From Arsenicicoccus cauae (GTDB lineage Bacteria > Actinomycetota > Actinomycetes > Actinomycetales > Dermatophilaceae): a DNA stretch of 64,000 nucleotides. Of the stretch, positions 34,792 through 45,066 are shown one piece after another (positions within the stretch are counted from its first letter, which is position 1; each line of letters opens with the position of its first letter). Position numbers and translations under genes: made by a program. The notes below the pieces were generated by a model that ran no database searches, was not told the origin of the DNA, and saw only the letters and a list, made by a program, of their open reading frames with translations. Location: positions 1 to 64,000 of the forward strand of contig NZ_WLVL01000028.1 of NCBI RefSeq assembly GCF_009707125.1. Direction: 5' to 3'.

Positions 34792-36036
34792 TTATGCAGA
34801 GGCCGCCAACGCGGACAGGACGGTCCCCGCCAGCACCCGCACGCCGACGGCGATCGCGCGCTCGTCGACGACCAGGTCGGGCCGGTGCAGGTCATAGGTG
34901 GGGCCGCCGGGGGTGCGCGTCCCGAGGCGCGCGAGGGCGCCGGGGACGTTCCGCAGCATCCAGGAGAAGTCCTCGCCGCCGAGCGACTGCGGGGTCGGCG
35001 CCACGGCGTCGGCCCCGACCATCGTCGTGACGCCGCTGACGAGGTGCGCCACGGCGTCGGCGTCGTTGACCACCGGAGGCACCCCCTGCCGGTGGTCGAT
35101 CTCGACCCCCACGCCGTACGGCGCCGCGAGGTGCCCGACGAGGTCGTCCACGAGCGGGCCGATGGAGTCCCACACGTCCGCGTCCAGCATCCTCAGCGTG
35201 CCGGACGCGGTGCCGGTCGACGGGATGACGTTGCCCGCCTCCCCCGCGTGGATCGACCCCCACACGAGCGCCAGCCCCGCACGCGGGTCGACGCGACGCG
35301 ACAGCGCCGCGGGCAGCCCGGTGACGACCGACGCCAGGGCGTAGGTGAGGTCCTGGGTGATGTGCGGGCGCGAGGTGTGGCCACCCGCGCCGGTCAGGCG
35401 CACCGTCAGGACGTCGGTGGCCGCCGTGATCGCGCCGGTGCGCAGCCCCACCTGCCCGACGTCCGTGCCCGGGTCGCAGTGCAGGGCGAAGACCTGGTCC
35501 ACGTCGTCCAGGTGGCCTGCGGCGACCAGGGCCTGGGCCCCACCCGGCATGACCTCCTCCGCGGGCTGGAAGAGCAGGCGGACGGCATACCCCTGCTCCC
35601 GCAACCACTCCTGGTGCGGCGCGAGGACCAGGCCGAGACCGAGCAGGCAGGTGGTGTGCACGTCGTGCCCGCACGCGTGGCAGGCTCCACCGGTCACCGA
35701 GGCGTAGGGCAGGCCGGAGGTCTCGGACAGCGGGAGGGCGTCGATGTCGGCGCGGACGGCGATGCGACGACGAGCCTGCGCCGGTCCGAGGTCGACCACG
35801 AGACCCGTCGGGTGCACGGGAGTGACCCGCAGGCCTGCGGCCTTGAGCCGATGGGAGACCCGCGTGGTCGTGCGCTGCTCGGCGAAGCCCAGCTCGGGGT
35901 GGGCGTGCAGGTCACGGCGGACCTCGACCAGCTCCGGCTCGAGGGCGTCCACCGAGGCCGAGATGTCGGCCCGCAGCTCGTCCGCGACCTGTGCGTCACT
36001 CGGGGGTGCGACCTGCTGAACGTGCTCGGAGCCCAT
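34792..36036 (-). CDS. M20 amidohydrolase (hippurate / IAA-amino acid hydrolase type)
   Basis: This 414-residue metallopeptidase-like amidohydrolase has the M20D blocks DLHAHPELGF, AVRADIDALPL, the metal motif GACHACGHDVHT, and FQPAEEVMPGGAQALV with the catalytic glutamate. LGGEDFSWMLRNVPG near the C-terminus provides the last ligand. Members hydrolyse N-acyl amino acids such as hippurate or N-acetyl-diaminopimelate derivatives. It follows the nucleoside importer gene in position only; each has its own promoter signal. Confidence 0.92.
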   Translation of the reverse strand: MGSEHVQQVAPPSDAQVADELRADISASVDALEPELVEVRRDLHAHPELGFAEQRTTTRVSHRLKAAGLRVTPVHPTGLVVDLGPAQARRRIAVRADIDALPLSETSGLPYASVTGGACHACGHDVHTTCLLGLGLVLAPHQEWLREQGYAVRLLFQPAEEVMPGGAQALVAAGHLDDVDQVFALHCDPGTDVGQVGLRTGAITAATDVLTVRLTGAGGHTSRPHITQDLTYALASVVTGLPAALSRRVDPRAGLALVWGSIHAGEAGNVIPSTGTASGTLRMLDADVWDSIGPLVDDLVGHLAAPYGVGVEIDHRQGVPPVVNDADAVAHLVSGVTTMVGADAVAPTPQSLGGEDFSWMLRNVPGALARLGTRTPGGPTYDLHRPDLVVDERAIAVGVRVLAGTVLSALAASA

Positions 36037-36044
36037 GGGCGGCA

Positions 36045-36050
36045 AGGCTA
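36045..36050 (-). promoter_or_regulatory. -10 box TAGCCT of the amidohydrolase gene
   Basis: On the minus strand TAGCCT is followed by eight bases and the ATG at 36036. Confidence 0.4.
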
Positions 36051-36067
36051 CCGCCCACGGGCTCCGT

Positions 36068-36101
36068 GTCCGGCCGAGGTCCGGCCGAGGGTCCGGCCGA
36101 G
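36068..36101. repeat. short tandem repeat GTCCGGCCGAG x3
   Basis: Three exact copies of GTCCGGCCGAG occupy 36068-36078, 36079-36089 and 36091-36101, immediately after the 3' end of the mutase gene. CGGCCG is self-complementary, so the run can fold. It is prone to slippage. Confidence 0.8.
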
Positions 36102-36103
36102 GG

Positions 36104-37708
36104 TCAGAAGGCGTCGCGCGGGACGTACTGGCCCCACACGTCGCGCAGCGCGTTGGACACCTCACCACCCGTGGCGCCCGCCTCCAGCGCCTCCTTCATC
36201 GGGATGAGCAGGTTGGTGCCCGACCCCTCGGCGGCCGTGCGCAGCCCGTCGAGCCCGGCCTCGACCGCGCCGTTGTCGCGGTTCTTGCGCAGCTCGGCGA
36301 GACGCTCGCACTGGTCGACCTCGATCTGCGGGTCGACGCGCAGCGGGTCGTAGTGCTCCTCCTGGTCGATCGTGAACTTGTTGAGGCCCACGACGGTCCG
36401 CTCGCCCGAGTCGGTCTTGAGCTGGGTGGCGTAGGCGGAGCGCTCGATCTCGGACTTCTGGAAGCCCTGCTCGATCGCCGGCACCGCACCACCGAGGTCG
36501 TCGACCTTCGTGAGCAGCTCCCAGACGGCCTCCTCGATGTCGTTGGTGAGGGACTCGACGACGTAGGAGCCGGCGAAGGGGTCGACCGTCTTGCACACGT
36601 CGGTCTCGAAGGCGATGACCTGCTGGGTGCGCAGGGCCAGGCGGGCGGCCTTCTGCGTCGGCAGGGCGATGGCCTCGTCGAAGGAGTTGGTGTGCAGCGA
36701 CTGCGTGCCGCCGAGGACGGCGGCCAGGCCCTGCAGCGAGACGCGGATGAGGTTGACCTCGGGCTGCTGGGCAGTCAGCTGCACCCCGGCCGTCTGGGTG
36801 TGGAAGCGCAGCATCTGCGACTTGGGGTTCTTGGCGCCGAACTCGTCGCGCATGATGCGCGCCCAGATGCGCCGGGCGGCACGGAACTTCGCGACCTCCT
36901 CGATCAGCGTGGTGCGGGCGACGAAGAAGAAGGACAGACGCGGTGCGAACGCGTCGACGTCGAGGCCGGCGTCGATCGCGGCCTGGACGTACGCCTTGGC
37001 GTTGGCGAGCGTGAACGCGATCTCCTGCACCGGTGTGGCCCCCGCCTCGGCCATGTGGTAGCCCGAGATGGAGATGGTGTTCCAGCGGGGGATCTCCTTG
37101 TTGCAGTAGGCGAAGATGTCGGAGATCAGGCGCAGCGACTGGGCCGGCGGGTAGATGTAGGTGCCGCGGGCGATGTACTCCTTGAGCACGTCGTTCTGGA
37201 TCGTCCCGGTGAGCTGCCCCGCCGCCACACCCTGCTCGGCGGCCACCAGCTGGTACATCAGCAGCAGGGTCGAGGCCGGGGCGTTGATCGTCATCGACGT
37301 CGACACCTTGTCCAGCGGCAGCCCGTCGAACAGCACGCGCATGTCGTCGAGAGAGTCGACCGCGACGCCCACCTTGCCGACCTCGCCGCTGGCCAGCGGC
37401 GCGTCGGAGTCGTAGCCCATCTGCGTCGGCAGGTCGAAGGCGACCGAGAGGCCGCCCGTCCCCGCGTTGACCAGCTCGTGGTAGCGCTGGTTGGACTCCC
37501 TGGCGGTGCCGAACCCGGCATACTGCCGCATCGTCCATGGACGACCGGTGTACATCGTCGGGTAGACGCCTCGGGTGAACGGATAGGCCCCAGGCTTGCC
37601 GAGCCTGTCGTCGGGGTCGAAACCCTGCAGCGACGACGCGTCGTAGACCGCCTCCAACGGCAGGTCCGACTCGGTGCGGGCGGTGGGCTTGTCGGTGCTG
37701 TCAGCCAT
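36104..37708 (-). CDS. methylmalonyl-CoA mutase-family large subunit without B12 domain
   Basis: This 534-residue protein is the substrate-binding TIM barrel of an acyl-CoA mutase. It reads [20 protein letters not shown], with Thr59, Arg61 and Tyr63 in the acyl-CoA contact block, then [36 protein letters not shown] and [19 protein letters not shown]. The C-terminal cobalamin-binding domain (DxHxxG) is absent, so a separate small subunit must supply B12, and none is in the window. The tyrosine of RQY is the residue that in methylmalonyl-CoA mutase contacts the substrate carboxylate, while isobutyryl-type mutases carry Phe; this favours methylmalonyl-like substrates. ATG 37708 is chosen over TTG 37714. 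Confidence 0.9.
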   Translation of the reverse strand: MADSTDKPTARTESDLPLEAVYDASSLQGFDPDDRLGKPGAYPFTRGVYPTMYTGRPWTMRQYAGFGTARESNQRYHELVNAGTGGLSVAFDLPTQMGYDSDAPLASGEVGKVGVAVDSLDDMRVLFDGLPLDKVSTSMTINAPASTLLLMYQLVAAEQGVAAGQLTGTIQNDVLKEYIARGTYIYPPAQSLRLISDIFAYCNKEIPRWNTISISGYHMAEAGATPVQEIAFTLANAKAYVQAAIDAGLDVDAFAPRLSFFFVARTTLIEEVAKFRAARRIWARIMRDEFGAKNPKSQMLRFHTQTAGVQLTAQQPEVNLIRVSLQGLAAVLGGTQSLHTNSFDEAIALPTQKAARLALRTQQVIAFETDVCKTVDPFAGSYVVESLTNDIEEAVWELLTKVDDLGGAVPAIEQGFQKSEIERSAYATQLKTDSGERTVVGLNKFTIDQEEHYDPLRVDPQIEVDQCERLAELRKNRDNGAVEAGLDGLRTAAEGSGTNLLIPMKEALEAGATGGEVSNALRDVWGQYVPRDAF

Positions 37709-37714
37709 GCCCAA

Positions 37715-37720
37715 ACCCTA
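37715..37720 (-). promoter_or_regulatory. -10 box TAGGGT of the mutase gene
   Basis: On the minus strand TAGGGT is followed by six bases and the ATG at 37708. Confidence 0.55.
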
Positions 37721-37785
37721 GTCGTGCGGTCACGGCCGGTCGCGGGCACCCCCGGCCTAACGCGCCGCGGATGGAACGATCCAGG

Positions 37786-38895
37786 TCACGTGAGCTCGGG
37801 GTAGCCCCGCTCCTTCATCAGCTCGACGATCGACTTGACGTCCTGCGCCTGGCGGCGGGTCGTCACCATGAGGACGTCCGGGGTGTCGACCACGACGACG
37901 TCCTCCAGGCCGAGCAGGACCACCTGCCGCCCGGAGCGGTTGACGACGACGCCCGAGGCGTTGCGGATGTGGACGTTGTCGGCCGGGCCGAGCACCGCGA
38001 CGTTCTCCCGGTCGGGGGTCTCCCCCGCCGCGGGCAGCAGGCCCGCGAGGGAGTCGAAGTCGCCCACGTCGTCCCAGCCGAAGTCCCCCGCGATGACGGC
38101 GACGCGACCGGCGGCGGCGGCCGGCTCGGCCACGGCGTGGTCGATGGCGATCTTGTCCAGCTCCTTCCAGGTCTGGTTGAGGACCCAGGGGTTCGCGGCG
38201 ATCGCGCGCAGCCCGGAGGCCAGCTCGGGGTGGTACTGCGCGAGCAGGTCGAGCAGGACGGACGCCTTGACGACGAACATGCCGGCGTTCCAGCGATAGG
38301 TGCCGAGGGAGAGGTATGCCGCAGCGGTGCCGCCGTCGGGCTTCTCGACGAACTCCGACACGAGCCTGGCACGCGGCGCCCCCGGGACGTCCAGCGCCTC
38401 GCCCTCACGGACGTAGCCGAAACCGGTTGCGGGATAAGTGGGCTCGATGCCGATGGTCACGACGTAGCCCTGGGCGGCGACAGCCACGGCCTCGCGGACG
38501 CACGCGTGGAACCGCTCCTCGCCCTCGATCACGTGGTCGGCCGCGAACGACCCCAGGATCGCCTCGGGGTCGCGGCGCTCGAGCACGGCGGCGGCGAGCC
38601 CGATCGCCGCCATCGAGTCGCGCGGGCCCGGCTCGACCAGCACGTCCCCCGCGGCGACGCGGGGCAGCTGCGAGGTCACCGCCGCCTCGTGGCGCGCGCC
38701 GGTCACGACGAGCACCCGACCCTTGCACAACGGCGCCAGCCGGTCGTAGGTCGCCTGCAGCAGCGAACGCCCCGACCCGGTCAGGTCGTGCAGGAACTTC
38801 GGGCGGCCGGACCGCGACAGCGGCCACAGGCGGGTGCCGGCACCACCGGCGGGGATCACGCAGTACAGGCGGGGATCGGTGGCCTCGTCAGACAT
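37786..38895 (-). CDS. manC: mannose-1-phosphate guanylyltransferase
   Basis: This 369-residue nucleotidyltransferase makes GDP-mannose from mannose 1-phosphate and GTP. The signature IPAGGAGTRLWPLSRSGRPK is at residues 14-33; FAADHVIEGEERF carries the metal aspartate region, and FVEKPDGGTAAAYL and WDDVGDFDSL are family blocks. It is the short monofunctional form without an isomerase domain. A mannosyltransferase-like gene is divergent next door, so GDP-mannose may be used for cell-envelope glycolipids. Confidence 0.93.
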   Translation of the reverse strand: MSDEATDPRLYCVIPAGGAGTRLWPLSRSGRPKFLHDLTGSGRSLLQATYDRLAPLCKGRVLVVTGARHEAAVTSQLPRVAAGDVLVEPGPRDSMAAIGLAAAVLERRDPEAILGSFAADHVIEGEERFHACVREAVAVAAQGYVVTIGIEPTYPATGFGYVREGEALDVPGAPRARLVSEFVEKPDGGTAAAYLSLGTYRWNAGMFVVKASVLLDLLAQYHPELASGLRAIAANPWVLNQTWKELDKIAIDHAVAEPAAAAGRVAVIAGDFGWDDVGDFDSLAGLLPAAGETPDRENVAVLGPADNVHIRNASGVVVNRSGRQVVLLGLEDVVVVDTPDVLMVTTRRQAQDVKSIVELMKERGYPELT

Positions 38896-38902
38896 GGGTC
38901 AC

Positions 38903-38908
38903 ACGCTA
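38903..38908 (-). promoter_or_regulatory. -10 box TAGCGT of manC
   Basis: On the minus strand TAGCGT is followed by seven bases and the ATG at 38895. Confidence 0.45.
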
Positions 38909-39050
38909 GCCAACGGGCGGCCCTCACCTGCCCCCTTCGCCAGCATCGGGCGGGTCGTCATACGGCACGTCATCCGAAGGACACCTGAGCGCCACCCGAC
39001 ACACCCCACCCCGTCTCCCCCACCTCACCGACGTCGCGGATCGTGAGGAC

Positions 39051-40226
39051 GTGCGGATCGCCATCGTCACGGAGTCCTTCCTCCCGTCGCTCAACGGGGT
39101 GACCACCAGCGTCTGCCGGGTCCTGGACCGCCTGCGCGAGACCGGCCACGACGCCGTCGTCATCGCCCCCTCCCCCGCCCCCGAGACCTACGCCGGGTTC
39201 CCCGTCCGGGCCGTCACCAGCATCCCGGTGCGGCAGTTCCAGGTGGGGCTGCCGACCGGCGAGATCGAGGACGTGCTGCGAGAGTTCCGGCCGCACGTGG
39301 TGCACGTGGCGTCGCCGTTCGTGCTCGGTGCGCGGGGGCTGACCGCAGCGGACCGGCTGGGGCTGCCGTGCGTCGCGATCTACCAGACCGACATGCCGAG
39401 CTATCTCGAGCAGCACGGCAACGTCGCCGGCGCCGCCACCGGCCGCGCCGCCGCCAAGGCCGCCTGGCGCTGGATCCGCCGCATCCACTCCCTCGCCGAC
39501 CTCACCCTCGCCCCCTCGAGCGCCGCGCTGCAGGACATCCGCGCCCACGGGGTGCCCCGCACCGGGTTGTGGGGGCGCGGCGTCGACACCGGCCTGTTCC
39601 GCCCCGAGTGGCGCGCGGACGCCGGGTCGCGCGCGCTGCGCCGGGCCCTCGCGCCGGACGGCCAGGTGCTCGTGGGCTACGTCGGGCGCCTCGCCCCCGA
39701 GAAGGAGATCCACCGTCTCGTCGACGTCGCCACCATCCCCGGCACGCGCCTCGTGCTCGTGGGCGACGGGCCGTCGCGCACCGCCCTGGCCGAGCAGCTG
39801 AGCGAGGCCGTCGCGGGCAGCGCGGGCCGACCCAACCTGCCGCCGGTCTTTCTCGGGCGCCGTTCGGGCGACGACCTGGCCCGCGCCTACGCGGCGTTCG
39901 ACGTCTTCGCGCACACGGGGACCCGCGAGACCTTCGGCCAGACGCTGCAGGAGGCGGCGGCCTGCCGGCTCCCGGTCGTCGCCCCCGCCATGGGCGGTCC
40001 GCTCGACCTCGTCGACCACGGCACGACGGGGCTGCTCTTCGACCCCGAGGACCCGCGCTCGATCGTCGAGCACGTGCGCAGCCTGGTCGAGGACCCCGCC
40101 CTGCGCGAGTCGATGGGGTCGGCCGGGCTCGCCAAGGTCGCGCCGCGGTCCTGGGCGGCCCTGGTCGACCAGCTGGTGGGGCACTACGAGGACGCCATCG
40201 CTCGCCACGGGGCCACCGCCGCCTGA
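39051..40226 (+). CDS. GT1/GT4 glycosyltransferase, probably GDP-mannose dependent
   Basis: This 391-residue GT-B enzyme starts at GTG with MRIAIVTESFLPSLNGVTTS, which is very similar to the opening of actinobacterial mannosyltransferases such as MgtA. The C-terminal half has VGYVGRLAPEKEIHRL, VLVGDGPSR, and the nucleotide-sugar block HTGTRETFGQTLQEAAACRLPVV, here split as HTGTRETFG and QEAAACRLPVV. It probably works at the inner membrane face on a lipid acceptor. GDP-mannose as donor is inferred from similarity and the neighbouring manC. Confidence 0.92.
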   Translation: MRIAIVTESFLPSLNGVTTSVCRVLDRLRETGHDAVVIAPSPAPETYAGFPVRAVTSIPVRQFQVGLPTGEIEDVLREFRPHVVHVASPFVLGARGLTAADRLGLPCVAIYQTDMPSYLEQHGNVAGAATGRAAAKAAWRWIRRIHSLADLTLAPSSAALQDIRAHGVPRTGLWGRGVDTGLFRPEWRADAGSRALRRALAPDGQVLVGYVGRLAPEKEIHRLVDVATIPGTRLVLVGDGPSRTALAEQLSEAVAGSAGRPNLPPVFLGRRSGDDLARAYAAFDVFAHTGTRETFGQTLQEAAACRLPVVAPAMGGPLDLVDHGTTGLLFDPEDPRSIVEHVRSLVEDPALRESMGSAGLAKVAPRSWAALVDQLVGHYEDAIARHGATAA

Positions 40227-40406
40227 ACGGCCCGGCCGCGCACGCATCCGTGAGCTCCGAGCGCACGAACGCCCCACCAGCCCGCGCGCCCGGCTCGCGC
40301 CCCGCGCCGAGGGGGCACGAATGCCGCGTAGCACGGCGTGTCGCGGACACCTGCGACCCCTCGGTGCGCGCGCCACAGGCGGGTGATCGGGTGCGGGCGG
40401 CGCTGC

Positions 40407-40412
40407 TAGGGT
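40407..40412 (+). promoter_or_regulatory. -10 box TAGGGT of the D,D-carboxypeptidase gene
   Basis: TAGGGT is followed by eight bases and the ATG at 40421. Confidence 0.45.
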
Positions 40413-40420
40413 GCCGAGAG

Positions 40421-41878
40421 ATGTCGCCTCCAGCCACGGGGGCCTCGGGGGGATCACGTATGCCGCACCACCGCACACCGGGCCGCTGCCGGCGCCGGGT
40501 CGCCGTCGCCACGCTCGGCGCGGCCCTCACGCTGGGCGGCCTCGCCCAGGCAGCACCCGCCTCGCCCACGCCGGCCGCGCCGACACCAGCGCCGACACCC
40601 GCGCCGACCTTCACGGTCACCCGCACCCCCTGCGCCGGCACCCGCGTCCCACCGCCACCCGCGCCGCCCACCCGACGTGGCCGCGCCGGCGCCACGGCCA
40701 CGCTGACGCCCACGGCCACCCCGAGCCCGAGCTACTACCCCGCGCCGGCCGTCCGTGCGGGCGATCACCCCGTCGGCGGCGACCAGCTCGGGACGAGCGG
40801 CATCGTCACGGCGGTGCCCGCCGGCACACCGCAGCCCCCCGAGCTCGACGCGACGTCATACGTGCTGGCAGACCAGCAGACCGGGGTGATCCTGGCGGCC
40901 AAGGCCCCCCACGCCCACCTCTATCCAGCCAGCACGCTCAAGACCTTGACGGCGCTCACCGTCATGCCGCAGCTGGACCCCCGCCGGGTCGTCACGGCCA
41001 CCGCGTCCGACCAGGCCGCCGAGGGCACCCGCGTGGGCATGGTGGCCGGCAACCCCTACCCCGTGCACCAGCTCTACGGCGCGCTGCTGATGCAGTCCGC
41101 CAACGACGCCGCCTATGCCCTCGCGCGGTCGGCGCCGGGTGGCGTGGCGGGCACCCTGCAGCGCATGAACGCCACCGCCGCCGCGCTCGGCGCCCGCGAC
41201 ACCGTGGCCGTCGACCCGTCGGGGCTGGACGCGCAGGGGCAGCGCAGCAGCGCCTACGACCTGGCGGTGATCGGCCGGGCAGCCATGCAGCGCAAGGACT
41301 TCCGGGCCTACGTGGTAACCCGGGAGATGCCCTTCCCCGGGGCGCGGCAGGCGGACGGGACCGTGGTCAAGCCGTATGCCGTCCCCAACCTCAACCACTT
41401 CGTCCTCCACTACCCGGGCGCGACGGGCGTCAAGACGGGCTACACGACGGGCGCCCACCGCACCTTCGTCGGCTCCGCCACGCGGGGCGGGCGCTCCTAC
41501 GTCCTCAGCTTCATGTGCTCCGACACGGTCGACTGGCACCACGTGGGGGCGGTGATGGACTGGGCCTTCGCGCACGGCGGCACGGTCGGGGGCGTGGGCA
41601 CCCTGGACCCGAGGGCCACCACGCGTCCGGCGACCAGCGGTGCCCCCGGCAGCTCTCCCACGGCACCCCCCACGGCCTCCCCGGCCGTCACGCCGGGGCC
41701 TGCCTCGAGCACGCCGGCCACCGCCGGGAGCACCGGCGCGGCCGACGCGTCGCACCCGGCGTCGACTCCGGCCGGGCTGCGCGAGATCGGCGAGAAGTGG
41801 TGGGGGGCGGGCGTGCTCGCGCTCCTGCTGGCGGCGGCCGGAGCCCTGCTCACGCGGCGCATCGGGCGCCGCCGCTGA
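40421..41878 (+). CDS. D-alanyl-D-alanine carboxypeptidase (S11, membrane-anchored)
   Basis: This 485-residue penicillin-binding protein trims the terminal D-Ala of peptidoglycan stem peptides outside the cell. An Arg-rich N-terminus and hydrophobic stretch form a signal peptide, followed by about 100 residues rich in Pro, Thr and Ala. The S11 motifs are SxxK with Ser171 and Lys174 (YPASTLKT), SAN at 226, and KTG at 338. A second Pro/Thr/Ser linker leads to a C-terminal transmembrane helix and RRIGRRR, where low-molecular-weight PBPs usually have an amphipathic anchor. ATG 40460 is an alternative start, giving a tidier signal peptide. Confidence 0.93.
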   Translation: MSPPATGASGGSRMPHHRTPGRCRRRVAVATLGAALTLGGLAQAAPASPTPAAPTPAPTPAPTFTVTRTPCAGTRVPPPPAPPTRRGRAGATATLTPTATPSPSYYPAPAVRAGDHPVGGDQLGTSGIVTAVPAGTPQPPELDATSYVLADQQTGVILAAKAPHAHLYPASTLKTLTALTVMPQLDPRRVVTATASDQAAEGTRVGMVAGNPYPVHQLYGALLMQSANDAAYALARSAPGGVAGTLQRMNATAAALGARDTVAVDPSGLDAQGQRSSAYDLAVIGRAAMQRKDFRAYVVTREMPFPGARQADGTVVKPYAVPNLNHFVLHYPGATGVKTGYTTGAHRTFVGSATRGGRSYVLSFMCSDTVDWHHVGAVMDWAFAHGGTVGGVGTLDPRATTRPATSGAPGSSPTAPPTASPAVTPGPASSTPATAGSTGAADASHPASTPAGLREIGEKWWGAGVLALLLAAAGALLTRRIGRRR

Positions 41879-41907
41879 GCCGCAGCGCCCGTCCCGGCCT
41901 CAGCCCC

Positions 41908-42450
41908 TCAGCTCTCGCAGCCGACGAAGGCCTCGCCGGCGTCCCCGAGCGGGTAGCGGCGGATGGGACGCCATACGCCGTCCTCGCCCTGGACGTAGAG
42001 CGAGAAGGCATCGACGGCGAACTGCGCGTGGTAGTCGGCGAGCTCGGCGTGCGCCCGCTCGAGGGCGTCGTCCGGCAGGCCGTGAGCCACCGTCACGTGC
42101 GGGTGGTAGGTGAAGCTCAGCTCGCGCGCCAGGACCCCGTCGCGCACCCTCGCCTCGAGCTGCTCGCAGGAGGGGATGCCCCGTGCCACCTGGATGAAGA
42201 CCACCGGGGAGACGGGGTGGAAGGTGCCCGTGCCGCGCAGCTCGAGCAGGAACGGCGGGACGGACCCCGCGGCGCGCAGCAGGTGCTCGTGGATGTCGTC
42301 CATCGCCGCGTCGTCCACCTCGGTCGGCGGCAGCACCGTCACGTGCGTGGGGATGCCGCGCGCCTGCTCGTCGCCGTAGGACAACCGCGCGCGCTGGAGC
42401 TCACACCCCCAGGGGTCGGGGATGGCGATCGAGACTCCGATGACCGTCAC
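41908..42450 (-). CDS. 2'-5' RNA ligase-family (2H phosphoesterase) protein
   Basis: This 180-residue protein has the two HxT motifs of the 2H phosphoesterase fold: His36-Val-Thr38 in THVTVLPP and His118-Val-Thr120 in HPHVTVAHG. Family members ligate or hydrolyse 2',5'- and cyclic phosphodiesters in RNA or nucleotides. The physiological substrate is unknown. It starts at GTG and lies 18 bases downstream of trpS on the same strand, so it may be co-transcribed. Confidence 0.9.
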   Translation of the reverse strand: MTVIGVSIAIPDPWGCELQRARLSYGDEQARGIPTHVTVLPPTEVDDAAMDDIHEHLLRAAGSVPPFLLELRGTGTFHPVSPVVFIQVARGIPSCEQLEARVRDGVLARELSFTYHPHVTVAHGLPDDALERAHAELADYHAQFAVDAFSLYVQGEDGVWRPIRRYPLGDAGEAFVGCES

Positions 42451-42468
42451 GGCTGCTCCTGCCCGCGG

Positions 42469-43629
<1,161 letters not shown>

Positions 43630-45012
43630 TCAGCCCTGCAGGACGGCGCCGTCCTCGACGCGGCGGGGCTCGCCCTCGTCGGGGAGTGTGACGGCACCCT
43701 TGACCACGACGTCGTCGCCGAAGGACCAGTCGCCCTCGACCGTGAGCGACGTGGCGTCACGCAGCGAGGGGACGTCGCCGGGGACGCGCTGCTCGAAGTC
43801 ACCGATCCGCTTGAAGTGCCTGCTGTCCAACGAGATCACCGGGGCCTTGTCCACCTGCATCACGAGGGTGCCGTCCTCGCGCAGGTCGTAGACGTCGGAG
43901 CGCAGCAGCATCAGCTCGTTGGTGGTCTTGACGGGCAGGAAGCGGCTGCGGGGCACCTCGATCGCCTGGGCTCCCTCGAAGACCTCGACCGCGGCGCCCA
44001 TGGCCGACTCGATCTGGTAGACCTCGGGGCTGTCGGCATTCTTGGGGTCGACCGTCTTGACGTTGCGGATCAGCGGCAGGCCGAGGACGCCGTCGCGGGC
44101 GACGAGCTCGTCGTGCAGGCGCTGCAGGTCCAGCCACAGGTTGTTGGTGTGAAAGAACGGGTGGCGGTGCTCGTCGGTGAAGTGGACCATCTCGTCGTCC
44201 GCGGTCTGCGCGGTGTCGCGCAGGATCAGCTGGCCGTCCTCCTTGCGCACCGCCAGGTGACCGCCCTTGCGGTCCATGGCCGTTCGCTGGCAGACCTCGG
44301 CGGCGTAGGGCGCACCGGAGCTCGCGAACCAACCGGCGAGGCGGGCGTCCGGGGACGCGCCGAGGTTGTCGCCGTTGCTGACGGTGGCGTAGCGGAAACC
44401 CCTGTCCAGCAGGGCCTTCAGGATGCCGGAGGACAGCACGGAGGGGTAGAGGTCGCCGTGGCCCGGCGGGCACCACTCCAGCTGCGGGTCGTCCGGCCAC
44501 GCGACGGGGGTGAGGTCGTCGGTGCGCAGCTTGGGCTCCTGGCTCTGCAGGAAGTCCAGCGGCAGGTCATCGACCGCCAGCTCCGGGTGGCCCTCCAGCG
44601 CGGCCAAGGTGTCGGCCTGCGTGTTGAACGAGTCCATGAGCAGCAGCGGCAGCCGCACGCCGTGGCGCTCGCGCGCCGCCAGCACCTGCTGCACCACGAT
44701 GTCCAGGAAGGACTTGCCGTCCCGCACGGGCAGCAGCGTCTTGGCCTTGCTCATCCCCATGGAGGTGCCCAGCCCACCGTTGAGCTTGATCACGACGGTG
44801 CGGCCGAGCGCCTCGCGCGCGGTCTCCTCGTCGATGTCGGCGGCCTCCAGCGACGGCGGGTCGGTCAGCGGCCGGATCGAGTCCTCGAGGATGACGCCGG
44901 TGGCCCCGCCCTCCAGCTCCTCGTAGTAGTGGCTGAAGACCTGGATCGCCGTGGGGTGGACCCCGGCGTCGGTCATGACCTGCTGCGCGCGTGCGAGTCC
45001 GTCGTGGCTCAT
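43630..45012 (-). CDS. UTP-glucose-1-phosphate uridylyltransferase, eukaryotic-type
   Basis: This 460-residue protein belongs to the UDPGP family of eukaryote-type pyrophosphorylases, not the GalU family. The nucleotide loop KLNGGLGTSMGMSKAK is at residues 76-91; LMDSFNTQADT, CPPGHGDLYPSVLSSG, and VSNGDNLGASPD are further signatures. It makes UDP-glucose from UTP and glucose 1-phosphate; related bifidobacterial enzymes also act on galactose 1-phosphate. Placed 54 bases after the sugar permease genes, it is probably the last gene of the galactoside operon and may stand in for part of the missing Leloir pathway. Confidence 0.9.
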   Translation of the reverse strand: MSHDGLARAQQVMTDAGVHPTAIQVFSHYYEELEGGATGVILEDSIRPLTDPPSLEAADIDEETAREALGRTVVIKLNGGLGTSMGMSKAKTLLPVRDGKSFLDIVVQQVLAARERHGVRLPLLLMDSFNTQADTLAALEGHPELAVDDLPLDFLQSQEPKLRTDDLTPVAWPDDPQLEWCPPGHGDLYPSVLSSGILKALLDRGFRYATVSNGDNLGASPDARLAGWFASSGAPYAAEVCQRTAMDRKGGHLAVRKEDGQLILRDTAQTADDEMVHFTDEHRHPFFHTNNLWLDLQRLHDELVARDGVLGLPLIRNVKTVDPKNADSPEVYQIESAMGAAVEVFEGAQAIEVPRSRFLPVKTTNELMLLRSDVYDLREDGTLVMQVDKAPVISLDSRHFKRIGDFEQRVPGDVPSLRDATSLTVEGDWSFGDDVVVKGAVTLPDEGEPRRVEDGAVLQG

Positions 45013-45066
45013 GGCACCACTTTCGTGTCCAGGGGGCGTGGGGGGCAACTCGGAGCCTTCGGAACC

